Below are positions 1-5,595 of a stretch of DNA of 5,595 nt, one piece after another. The first letter of the stretch is position 1. Every line of letters starts with the position of its first letter. The DNA comes from Planctomycetia bacterium (GTDB taxonomy: Bacteria; Planctomycetota; Phycisphaerae; Phycisphaerales; UBA1924). Under the pieces are notes generated by a model. The model had not been told where the DNA came from. It did no database searches and saw nothing but the letters and a program-made list of their open reading frames with translations. The stretch spans positions 1-5,595 of the forward strand of contig SXOY01000156.1 in assembly GCA_005776545.1 (NCBI GenBank). Direction: 5' to 3'. The position numbers were made by a program, and so were the translations under genes.

Positions 1-53
1 GGACAAAAACTGTTTTTGTGGGGACAAAAACTCTGAACCCAGGCACAAAGACT
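1..53. repeat. Palindromic and direct repeats at the left edge
   Basis: The 8-mer ACAAAAAC occurs at 3-10, its exact reverse complement GTTTTTGT at 12-19, and ACAAAAAC again at 24-31. This makes two overlapping hyphenated palindromes, with a 1-nt and a 4-nt (GGGG) centre. In direct orientation GGACAAAAACT is at 1-11 and 22-32, and a diverged copy GGCACAAAGACT is at 42-53, so the spacing is about 21 bp. Inference: these may be the decayed end of a mobile element lying mostly left of the window. The array is too short and too diverged to be a CRISPR. Confidence 0.5.
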
Positions 54-85
54 CCCCAGATCGGGTGTACGTGTGTCTCAGAGGG

Positions 86-105
86 ACAACGCTTGGTACG
101 CAGAG
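86..105 (+). repeat. Left arm of the 20-bp inverted repeat
   Basis: This arm matches the reverse complement of 1928-1947 at 17 of 20 positions, including a perfect 12-bp core TGGTACGCAGAG at 94-105. Its inner end runs into the degenerate 8-bp tandem repeat that starts at 99. Confidence 0.6.
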
Positions 106-138
106 TCGCAGAGACGCAGCGCGGCAGAGCCGCAACCA
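99..138 (+). repeat. Degenerate 8-bp tandem repeat (CGCAGAGN)
   Basis: The stretch can be read as five consecutive 8-mers: CGCAGAGT, CGCAGAGA, CGCAGCGC, GGCAGAGC and CGCAACCA. Similarity to the first unit decays to the right. Inside it, GCGGC-AGA-GCCGC (121-133) can form a 5-bp hairpin. Similar purine-rich cgcagaga-type repeats are found scattered between genes in many environmental bacteria (recalled, not checked). No function can be assigned. Confidence 0.45.
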
Positions 139-207
139 AACTAAAAAAAGCGTTGACCCGCGTAGGGTAGTGGTGTTCAGACCTTACCAGACAACGGGAG
201 CAACGCC

Positions 208-1767
208 ATGCAGGAGTTTATGCAGCGGTTTGGCGCATCGGTGACAGGTACATTGAGCGGGTTTGACCGAGTGCGGTTTCGGGGAACGCTGCGTCTGTTG
301 TGTAACAGTGGCGGGATGTTGAGTTGGCTGAACCAGAACAAGGTCGATCTCAAGGACTTTGACGCGTTCACTATGGGACTGACCAAGCGTGTGACCGAAG
401 CGTCCTTGCGGCGGATGACGGATGCAGGGCGACCGGTGGAATACGTGAGCAGTTCAACCGTCAGCAAGGAAGAGGTTGCACTTGCGATTGCGCGGCGGGA
501 TGGGATACAGGAGGGGCCAGTGTGCGCCCTCACATGCGTTGAGCCATGCATGTCGTATTCGATTCGCAGAAGCCGTGACAAGACCAATCATGTGCTGGAC
601 TATTGCTTGCGCAAGTGTCTTCACATTTACCATTACCTGATCGACCCGGTGGTGGGATGGATGAACATCAGAGTGCAGACCTGGGCACCATTCCAGATCA
701 AAGTGTGCCTGAACGGGCGGAGATGGCTGGCCCAGCAGATGGATCGGAAGGAACTGGGGTATCACCAGCGCGAGAACTGCTTTGTGTGTCTGGAAGATCC
801 GATCAAAGCCCAGGCGCTGATGGACAGGCAGTTACAGACATCGTGGCCGCAATTGCTGGACCGGTTCAGACGGGAGGTGAATCCGGCATACGGACGGATC
901 TTCGCCGCCGCACCTGTGGACTACTACTGGACTGCTGATGAGACCGAATGGGCAACCGACCTGCTGTTTAGGACACCGCACGAGTTGGCCAGCGTGTATC
1001 CCAAACTGATCCGGCACGCGATGGTGTCAATGGGGAGCGTGGAAGTGATGCGATTCCTGGGACAGCAAGTAGAAAGTCGAATACACCATAACTTCAAGGG
1101 CGAGGTGATGACAGACCTGCGGCAGCGACCTGAAGGAATACGGGTCAAGAGTCGCTGTCGCGGCAACTCGGTGAAGATGTACGACAAACAGGGGAGCGTT
1201 CTGCGGGTAGAGACAACGATCAATGATGCCGGAGCGTTCAAGGTGTACCGCAGGCCCGAGGGGAAGCCCAAGGCTAAATTGGAGTGGCTCAAGCTTCGCA
1301 AAGGCGTCGCGGACATGGCGCGGCGTGCGGAAGTGAGCGATAAGAGCAACCAGCGATATATGCAGGCACTGGCATCCGCCGACCTCCAAGCCACCGTTGG
1401 AGAACTGGCCGCCAAAGTATGTTGTCCGGTGAAGTACCGAGGTCGGCGTATGCGGGCACTGCGTCCGCTGGATGCCAAGGACACCGCCCTGCTGGAAGTA
1501 GTGAGTCGGGCGGAGTTTGGGATCAACGGAATGCGGAACCGTGACCTGCGCGAACCAATCTATGGCCCCGATGGAAAGAACAAAGCAAAGACCAAACGTC
1601 GGTCGGCGGCCATCAGCCGCACACTGGCGCTTCTGCGGGCACATGGACTCATCGAAAAAGTCCGAGGTACCCACCGTTACATGGTGACCCAGACCGGACG
1701 CAACACCATCACCGCCATCCTCGCCGCAGCAGCGGCGACTCCACACTCGCTGAATAAGGCAGCTTGA
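208..1767 (+). CDS. Conserved uncharacterised protein with C-terminal winged-helix-like region, probably mobile-element associated
   Basis: This gene encodes 519 aa. The ATG at 208 follows GGGAG (196-200) with 7 nt spacing. A second in-frame ATG at 220 also has an AGGAG before it, but the family as I recall it begins MQxF, which favours 208. I recognise a widespread family of unknown function, often in many copies in Acidobacteria and Planctomycetes (recall, not searched). Visible motifs include FDRVRFRGTLR near the N-terminus, CALTCVEPC (106-114), KCLHIYHYL (136-144), RVQTWAPFQIKVCLNGRRW (155-173), DYYWTADETEWATDLLFR (238-255) and NSVKMYDKQGSVLRVETTIN (320-339). The last vaguely recalls the YDK...LRxE pattern of some phage and plasmid replication proteins, which is a weak hint only. 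Residues about 457-465 are very basic (KNKAKTKRR). Residues 466-500 read like a winged helix-turn-helix (AISRTLALLRAHGLIEKV, then RYMVTQTGR), suggesting DNA binding. There is no signal peptide, membrane segment or recognisable DDE or HUH transposase signature. The frame is intact. Flanking inverted repeats support mobility. Confidence 0.85.
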   Translation: MQEFMQRFGASVTGTLSGFDRVRFRGTLRLLCNSGGMLSWLNQNKVDLKDFDAFTMGLTKRVTEASLRRMTDAGRPVEYVSSSTVSKEEVALAIARRDGIQEGPVCALTCVEPCMSYSIRRSRDKTNHVLDYCLRKCLHIYHYLIDPVVGWMNIRVQTWAPFQIKVCLNGRRWLAQQMDRKELGYHQRENCFVCLEDPIKAQALMDRQLQTSWPQLLDRFRREVNPAYGRIFAAAPVDYYWTADETEWATDLLFRTPHELASVYPKLIRHAMVSMGSVEVMRFLGQQVESRIHHNFKGEVMTDLRQRPEGIRVKSRCRGNSVKMYDKQGSVLRVETTINDAGAFKVYRRPEGKPKAKLEWLKLRKGVADMARRAEVSDKSNQRYMQALASADLQATVGELAAKVCCPVKYRGRRMRALRPLDAKDTALLEVVSRAEFGINGMRNRDLREPIYGPDGKNKAKTKRRSAAISRTLALLRAHGLIEKVRGTHRYMVTQTGRNTITAILAAAAATPHSLNKAA

Positions 1768-1830
1768 TAATTTTCGCACGCTGCAAAGAATCTAACGATT
1801 AGTAGTACAGAGAAAGGCATGAAGAGTATT

Positions 1831-1905
1831 AACATCAGATACACACGATGGACACGATAAAGGCAAGGCGTTTTCCTACCTTGCTGATCGTTTCTATCTG
1901 ATGTT
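1831..1905 (+). repeat. Long imperfect hairpin downstream of the 519-codon gene
   Basis: The outer stem is 11 bp and perfect: AACATCAGATA (1831-1841) with TATCTGATGTT (1895-1905). Nested inside are ACGAT (1854-1858) with ATCGT (1887-1891) and GCAAGG (1863-1868) with CCTTGC (1879-1884), leaving a 10-nt loop at 1869-1878. Three stems nest in register over 75 nt, which is unlikely by chance. There is no long T-run after the outer stem, so it is not a classical intrinsic terminator. It could be the folded end of the candidate mobile element, a small RNA, or a transcript stabiliser. It lies between the gene stop and the right inverted-repeat arm. Confidence 0.5.
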
Positions 1906-1927
1906 GAATTGTCTCTCTCTTTCATGT

Positions 1928-1947
1928 CTCTGCGTACCAGGCACTGT
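1928..1947 (-). repeat. Right arm of the 20-bp inverted repeat
   Basis: On the - strand this reads ACAGTGCCTGGTACGCAGAG. It pairs with 86-105 at 17 of 20 positions and shares a perfect 12-bp core (1928-1939). A pyrimidine-rich stretch (GTCTCTCTCTTTC, 1911-1923) lies just inside it. Confidence 0.6.
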
Positions 1948-2286
1948 TTGACTTTGTTTTGTGCGAAGGCGAACACCGGACAAGGTCGGTTGTGTCGTGT
2001 TGCCACGTACTGATATAACATTACGAAATATCAACACGATCGCACAACGGTCGTTTTGCGACAACTGCCGCATTACCCCTTGCCCTCGTCCTCGTCCGGT
2101 ATCCGTTATTGGGGTAAACACCCTGGAAAAATCTGCGCTTACTTGCTGGGCACCTATGGCGATTCGCACAATTTTGATCGAATTTCACAGGATTATTTGC
2201 AACCGAGGAAAACGTGGTTCATATTAGATATGGAGTGCCGCGTATCGGAGTAGATACGGGTACTTCATCAGAACGTCCACGGCTAA

Positions 2287-2314
2287 TTGACACTTGAAAA
2301 TAACTGAATACCAA
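2287..2314 (+). promoter_or_regulatory. Possible sigma-70-type promoter, weak -10
   Basis: There is a consensus -35 TTGACA at 2287-2292 and a 16-bp spacer to TACCAA (2309-2314), which matches the -10 consensus at only three positions. It lies about 84 bp before the start of the secreted-protein gene, a sensible place for its promoter. Planctomycete promoters are poorly described, so this is a suggestion. Confidence 0.2.
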
Positions 2315-2384
2315 ATCGCTCGTTGCGAAATATGTCCAAACGCGTTCAGTCAAAGTGCTCCGATAAGTCCGGGACGACACACAT

Positions 2385-2390
2385 AAGGAG
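2385..2390 (+). promoter_or_regulatory. Shine-Dalgarno that sets the start at 2398
   Basis: AAGGAG sits 7 nt before the ATG at 2398. It marks this ATG as the true start of the dockerin-type protein, even though the present sequence goes out of frame at the G-run. The surrounding ACATAAGGAG (2381-2390) recurs exactly at 4374-4383, before the next gene. Confidence 0.75.
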
Positions 2391-2397
2391 CCTTGAA

Positions 2398-4339
2398 ATG
2401 TTGAATAGAAGAAAAGTTGCAGCGCTGTTAGGGGGGGGGGGCGTACTTGGTTAGTATCGCTGGTGTGGCGCACGCACAACCAACAGCTCAACCTGGTGGC
2501 GCAGTTATCTTGCCGGGTGCAATTCCAGAAGCTGGTGACCCGACCCCGGAAACGGGTACTGCTTGCGCGTGGCACCTTCTTCCGGCTGCTTCAGGCAGAA
2601 GCGTAGATACTCCCTTTGATCCAATAGCTCCGCTCGGCTGGCTCTTTGACACCACTTCAGGAAACGTCGCAAGCTGGGCCAATACTCCGGGTCTCGCAAC
2701 ATGGACACCTGATCGTCGTCCAATGATGACGGTTCAACTTTCAAGCGCGGGCTTCGGTCAGAACCCGCATGGTAATAGAGATACCTGGTGGATTGCTCGT
2801 TATTTCACAGATGCGGGCGGCAAGACTCGGATCCACGATGATGTCGCTGAAGATCAGCGCAGCCCCAACATCCCCGAATTGGGAGGGACTTTCAATTCTA
2901 GATACGATTGGTTGGTGGATGGAAACAACCAGTACCTGAATGCTCCGAATAATGTTCCCGATCAGTTTGATGCATTGATCCGCACAATTCTCCGTTGGCG
3001 CGAATATGGGGTTCGGCGCGTCATGCTTCATCTCCCGGCTGGAATTAACGGAGGCAAATATCTTGGGTACGCTGCGGGACATTCTGGCGATCCCAATTAT
3101 CGCGTGTATGGCGGTACGAATCAGTCCATGAATCAGTTTCACGCGATGCCAGCATGGAAGAGACATTATTTCCTGGGTGTCGATGCCGAAGGAAACCCGG
3201 CTCCTAATGCGTGGACAGCTTTCAAGAGTGCTCATCCTGAAATGGACATCGAGGTCTATGTCGGCGGCGGTTTGCCGCAGAACTCGATTGATTTGGGAAC
3301 TGAGCCGACAAACAACTCGCTATCTACAAATCCAGATGATCTGTACAGCGGGGCGTTGCGTGACGTGCGACAGGCATACTTGGGACTCAACGGCTCGGGA
3401 CAAGAGGTCCGCGGTCCAGTCTGGCGCGAATGGTATAGCGATAGCACGCCCGGCTGGCCAATCGACCCGCGTAAGCAATTCTGGGTACGGGGTTCAGGTG
3501 GTGGAGGCGTAGGTGTTTGGGAGCTGGTGCCTGGCAACCTTGACCAAGTCTACAACCAACTCAGTCCGTGGATCAGTTCAGGGATCAAACGCATCTGGCT
3601 TGATGCGGCGAGTGAGAACAATCGACAAGGCGTAAACGACATGGCGGGCTGGGAGCGCCGGTGGGGCGCCCTCGAACTTGCACACAATCCGTGGATCCGT
3701 AATCAGAACATCCATATTGGCGGAGAGACAATTCCGACCATTAACATTGTGAATCCAAACGGAAGCATCACTGAGATTCTCGACGATTGCGCTGTCGCGA
3801 ACATGCCCTGGTTTGCCAATTTTCAGGTGGTGTCCTCTCCGAACAGCGGCACGACTGGTCCCCGTCACTGGAAAAACTACGCGATGACTACGTTGGCTCG
3901 CGACACGACCGAAGTACATCTGCTTGATGACACCAGCTTTATGGACTGGAGTCAGTACCAATACGCACGTGAGCATGGGTACGTTGTGAGTGCCTACAAC
4001 GCTTACGGAACCAATCCCAAAGAAGCGGAAATGATGAAGCGCTGGTACTCGATTGGAAAAATCAGGATTGCAGATTTCAACGGTGATGGTGTGATCAACG
4101 CCACCAATCCAAGCCTTCCCAACGATTATGAAATGGCCCACGCAGCCGTGGAGCGTTCCAAAGCGTTTGCGGAAGCGAACAACAGACAGATATTTCCAGC
4201 AGTGTTCGGCAACGGCGACTTCGATGGCAACGGGACCATCAATGATCTTGACTGGTTTTACTTTGATCTTGTCTGGCAACAAGGCGGAACGCTTGTGAGA
4301 GATTATCAGGCGGCAGGAAACGAAAACCACGATTACTAG
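2398..4339 (+). CDS. Secreted protein with C-terminal dockerin-type repeats, frame broken by a G11 tract
   Basis: From ATG 2398 the ribosome reads MLNRRKVAALLGGGGVLG and stops at TAG 2452-2454. The remaining protein is open in another frame from 2447 to the stop at 4337-4339 (630 codons). Deleting one G from the run at 2431-2441 joins the two into 646 codons. The N-terminus then has a basic MLNRRK, a hydrophobic core and a VAHA|Q cleavage site. Numbering below counts TTG 2447 as 1; add 16 for the joined form. The body has alternating strands and helices that resemble a (beta/alpha) barrel: RRVMLHLPAG (190-199), DIEVYVGGG (267-275), KRIWLDAAS with D386, HIGGETIP with E427, and HLLDDTS with D494-D495. 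The acidic residues at strand ends would suit a glycoside hydrolase, but I do not recognise a family. The C-terminus has two EF-hand-like dockerin loops, DFNGDGVINATN (543-554) and DFDGNGTINDLD (591-602). These are calcium-binding and typical of planctomycete exported proteins. It is probably cotranscribed with the next gene. Alternatives are a pseudogene or a sequencing error in the G-run. Confidence 0.75.
2431..2441 (+). repeat. G11 homopolymer inside the signal-peptide coding region
   Basis: Eleven consecutive G fall in the hydrophobic core of the signal peptide. With 10 or 13 G the start at 2398 is in frame with the long downstream frame. With the 11 G present, translation ends after 18 codons. 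Long G-runs early in genes for exported proteins are a known substrate for slipped-strand phase variation in other bacteria. They are also a common place for sequencing error. Confidence 0.85.
4073..4252 (+). other. Dockerin-type calcium-loop pair (domain within the secreted protein)
   Basis: The first loop, DFNGDGVINATN, is encoded at 4073-4108 and has Asp/Asn at loop positions 1, 3, 5, 9 and 12. Position 12 is Asn instead of the usual Asp, and NPSLPNDYEM follows. The second, DFDGNGTINDLD, is encoded at 4217-4252 and fits the loop consensus well. The loop starts are 48 residues apart. In cellulosomal bacteria such domains bind cohesins. In planctomycetes their partner is generally unknown. 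Confidence 0.75.
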
Positions 4340-4377
4340 CTCACGTGTTCTCGACGTATCGGCCTTTGGTCAAACAT

Positions 4378-4385
4378 AAGGAGGT
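4378..4385 (+). promoter_or_regulatory. Strong Shine-Dalgarno that sets the start at 4393
   Basis: AAGGAGGT sits 7 nt before ATG 4393. It decides between this start and the longer in-frame ATG at 4345, which lies just after the previous stop and has no ribosome site. Confidence 0.85.
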
Positions 4386-4392
4386 AACTTCA

Positions 4393-5133
4393 ATGAAATA
4401 CATTAAGGTAATGTTCTGTATCGCAGTGGGGTGCACATCACCGTGCATGGGACAGGAAATCTACAAGTACTTTCGCGGTAGTGACGGCTCCCGAATTGTC
4501 GAACAGGTGTTTGCGGACGAGTTGCAGCCTCAGACGAATTTCCATGCCTATGACAACTGGCGAGACAGCTTTTTCGGTGGAGAAACAAATGAGGCTCGAG
4601 GAATTTACCGGGCTGGTGCCGCTGAGATAGCAGACGATTTGGTTCTTGTTACACGCGGTCCTTCGCTCATCACCGACATTGGATTTTCGATTGTAAATAC
4701 ATCATTTACGACCATTACTCGGTATCGCGTGACACATCGATTCTACAACAGCGAGCGTGTCTTGCTGGGCTTCGACTCATTTACGATTGACGATGCGCCA
4801 ATTCAACCCGGACCAGGAGTGGCATTCTATTCTGATGGGGGGTTCTATGCACCTTTTGGAATAGTAGTACCGCCGCGTGTGTTCATGAGCATTCAGGTTA
4901 CAGATGTAGTTGGCGCAGATTCCGGCAGCATCGGTGCATTCTTCGTGGGGCCACGCACGCTTGGTTACAGTTCGCAATTTGCATATAATTTTACAAACGG
5001 TGCGACTATCAACCTAGATAGCTCGGATCAGACCAACATGCAGTTCTTCATTAACACTCAAGATGTACCCGCTCCGTGTGCAACGGTGGTGCTGTTGTCG
5101 GGATTGGTTGTCTCGTCCCGTCGCCGCCGATAG
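4393..5133 (+). CDS. Exported protein with PEP-CTERM-like sorting tail
   Basis: This gene encodes 246 aa. The start at 4393 is chosen from its strong Shine-Dalgarno. The N-terminus (MKYIK, then VMFCIAVGCTSPCMG) is a short signal peptide, probably cleaved near Gly20-Gln21. AVGC is a poor lipobox, so a lipoprotein is less likely. The body is rich in Thr, Ser, Phe and Gly and looks mostly beta-stranded, as in many planctomycete exported proteins. I do not recognise a named domain. The C-terminus has VPAP (225-228), a short hydrophobic segment (about 229-240) and RRRR (243-246). This is the tripartite layout of PEP-CTERM-type sorting signals, normally processed by an exosortase-like enzyme that transfers the protein to the cell surface. 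The Cys directly after VPAP is unusual. The gene starts 53 bp after the dockerin-type gene with no terminator between, so the two are probably one operon. Its molecular role is unknown. Confidence 0.85.
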   Translation: MKYIKVMFCIAVGCTSPCMGQEIYKYFRGSDGSRIVEQVFADELQPQTNFHAYDNWRDSFFGGETNEARGIYRAGAAEIADDLVLVTRGPSLITDIGFSIVNTSFTTITRYRVTHRFYNSERVLLGFDSFTIDDAPIQPGPGVAFYSDGGFYAPFGIVVPPRVFMSIQVTDVVGADSGSIGAFFVGPRTLGYSSQFAYNFTNGATINLDSSDQTNMQFFINTQDVPAPCATVVLLSGLVVSSRRRR

Positions 5134-5162
5134 CTAATCCTCACCTGCATTCAACCCACTCC

Positions 5163-5196
5163 ACGCCGCGAAACTATCGAGTTTCGCGGCGTTTTT
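5163..5196 (+). terminator. Rho-independent terminator of the secreted-protein unit
   Basis: A perfect 13-bp stem, ACGCCGCGAAACT (5163-5175) with AGTTTCGCGGCGT (5180-5192), surrounds a 4-nt loop ATCG. It is followed directly by a T-run (5192-5196). It begins 30 bp after the stop of the 246-aa protein. There is no matching T-run on the other strand, so it should not terminate the converging NUDIX gene. Confidence 0.93.
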
Positions 5197-5334
5197 CTCG
5201 CGGTGCGTCACTCCGTCACTTTCACACCCACTCCCAACCAATTGCCCCAGGCAGACCAAACTGTGCCAAGATCACACTACGCAACAATGGGAGGCGTTCT
5301 ATTTAGGATGTGCAGAAACAAAACAGAAGGCGTA
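5197..5334. other. Short convergent intergenic region
   Basis: These 138 bp lie between the terminator and the stop of the - strand NUDIX gene. No gene, RNA, clear hairpin or - strand terminator was seen. The open frames running through it on the + strand have no ribosome site. Confidence 0.5.
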
Positions 5335-5595
5335 TCAACTGCCGGGCATCAACTGATCGATTGTCCATTTCATCTCGGTTTCGCGGCAGTCGATGTGTAC
5401 TGAGAAGAAGCCCGGTTTGCCGTTGGCGGTTTGTCGTTCGGCTTTTCGCATGAGTGGCAGAATAACTTTTCGATCGGTCTCGGGGATATCCAGTTTCATC
5501 ATCTCTTCCCGCGTGTACCAGTCCAATCGACCCTCGCGCATGTCGTGTGGTTCAACCCAGACCGTCCCCAGAACCTGGTAGACGAACATGAGCCA
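5335..5595 (-). CDS. NUDIX-type hydrolase, C-terminal part (cut by window end)
   Basis: The frame is open from the window edge to TGA at 5337-5335, about 86 codons. The reading WLMFVYQVLG continues upstream past the apparent ATG at 5589, so that ATG is internal and the N-terminal part lies outside. The visible part matches the end of MutT/NUDIX proteins as I recall them: a strand (MFVYQVLGTVWVEP), then EGRLDWYTREEMMKLDIPETDRKVI with the usual W...EE...PE.DR pattern, and a family-like ending GKPGFFSVHIDC...WTIDQL. The catalytic NUDIX box (GX5EX7REUXEEXGU) would be upstream of the window, so activity cannot be judged. Such enzymes hydrolyse nucleoside diphosphates linked to another moiety, for example oxidised dNTPs. 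The substrate here is unknown. Confidence 0.7.
   Translation of the reverse strand, partial: WLMFVYQVLGTVWVEPHDMREGRLDWYTREEMMKLDIPETDRKVILPLMRKAERQTANGKPGFFSVHIDCRETEMKWTIDQLMPGS

Larger units (their letters stand above)
86..1947 (+). mobile_element. Candidate mobile element carrying the 519-codon gene
   Basis: The boundaries are set by an imperfect inverted repeat: ACAACGCTTGGTACGCAGAG at 86-105, and its counterpart at 1928-1947, which reads ACAGTGCCTGGTACGCAGAG on the - strand. The arms match at 17 of 20 positions, all three differences are transitions, and the inner 12 bp are identical. Between them lie one gene (208-1767) and a long hairpin (1831-1905). The gene's family is, by recall, typically multi-copy and uncharacterised. 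No target-site duplication could be recognised just outside the arms. The GCAGAG-type sequence also resembles common interspersed intergenic repeats, so the arms could be two repeats that happen to flank the gene. The element call is an inference. Confidence 0.35.
1948..2397 (+). other. Gene-free leader or promoter region before the secreted-protein unit
   Basis: About 450 bp hold no convincing gene. The short open frames starting at 1961 and 2056 lack a Shine-Dalgarno and any recognisable protein pattern. Visible candidates for transcription signals are an extended -10 like TGATATAAC (2011-2019) with only a poor -35 (TTGTGT, 1990-1995), and an exact TTGACA (2287-2292) with no good -10 at 16-18 bp (the best is TACCAA at 2309-2314). 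A small hairpin, CGTATC-GGAGTA-GATACG, sits at 2241-2258. None of these is decisive. If the first signal is used, the mRNA leader would be about 370 nt. Confidence 0.4.

Noticed and set aside
1..53. CRISPR array
   Set aside because: The units are only 11-12 bp with 10-bp gaps, one copy is diverged, and there are no spacers of normal length or cas genes.
153..181. Promoter with TTGACC (153-158) for the 519-codon gene
   Set aside because: No -10-like sequence occurs at 16-18 bp spacing (GTTCAG and TTCAGA only).
924..1779. Long - strand open frames opposite the 519-codon gene
   Set aside because: They are Arg, Ser and Cys rich with no recognisable motif or ribosome site, and lie opposite a clearly conserved gene. 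They are shadows.
1961..2253. Two small + strand open frames (88 and 65 codons) in the leader region
   Set aside because: The first starts with GTG and neither has a Shine-Dalgarno. Composition looks random and they overlap each other in different frames.
3578..4330. A 250-codon - strand open frame opposite the dockerin-type gene
   Set aside because: It overlaps the dockerin loops fully, has no ribosome site and no protein pattern, and ends within the sense gene's coding region.
2447..4339. TTG at 2447 as the true start of the dockerin-type gene
   Set aside because: It has no ribosome site and would begin within the signal peptide, leaving no basic N-terminus. The ATG at 2398 has AAGGAG at the right distance and encodes the missing part.
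4345..4392. ATG at 4345 as the start of the 246-aa protein
   Set aside because: It has no Shine-Dalgarno, would bury the signal peptide behind 16 extra residues, and would place the strong AAGGAGGT inside the coding region.
5163..5196. Bidirectional terminator serving the NUDIX gene too
   Set aside because: On the - strand the stem is followed by GGAGTGGG, not a T-run.
5335..5589. ATG at 5589 as the start of a complete 84-aa protein
   Set aside because: The frame remains open to the window edge (W, L before the Met), and the sequence matches only the C-terminal half of a NUDIX protein.

Overview
The window looks like part of a planctomycete chromosome, most likely from the Phycisphaerae. 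This is inferred from protein style, not from a marker gene. One secreted protein ends in two dockerin-type calcium loops (DFNGDGVINATN and DFDGNGTINDLD). The next ends in a short VPAP motif, a hydrophobic stretch and RRRR, which is a PEP-CTERM-like sorting tail of the kind common in that group. No rRNA, tRNA or CRISPR array was seen.

Positions 1-1950 look like accessory DNA. A 519-codon gene (208-1767) belongs, by recall, to a widespread uncharacterised multi-copy family with a C-terminal winged-helix-like end. It is bracketed by a 20-bp imperfect inverted repeat (86-105 and 1928-1947, 17 of 20 matching). Left of the gene are palindromic and direct repeats (1-53) and a degenerate 8-bp tandem repeat (99-138). 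Right of it is a long imperfect hairpin (1831-1905). Together these suggest a small mobile element of about 1.9 kb, though transposition is not proven.

Positions 1948-2397 hold no convincing gene and probably form a leader or promoter region. A two-gene unit for exported proteins follows on the + strand. The first gene (2398-4339) has a good Shine-Dalgarno and the start of a signal peptide, but a run of 11 G at 2431-2441 throws it out of frame with the remaining 630 codons. Ten G would restore one open frame of 646 codons with a complete signal peptide. It is therefore a phase-variation candidate, a pseudogene, or a homopolymer sequencing error. The second gene (4393-5133) starts 53 bp later, shares the same 10-bp Shine-Dalgarno context and encodes a 246-aa exported protein. 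A strong intrinsic terminator (5163-5196) closes the unit.

The right edge holds the C-terminal part of a NUDIX-type hydrolase on the - strand (5335-5595). It converges on the secreted-protein unit and is cut by the window end.
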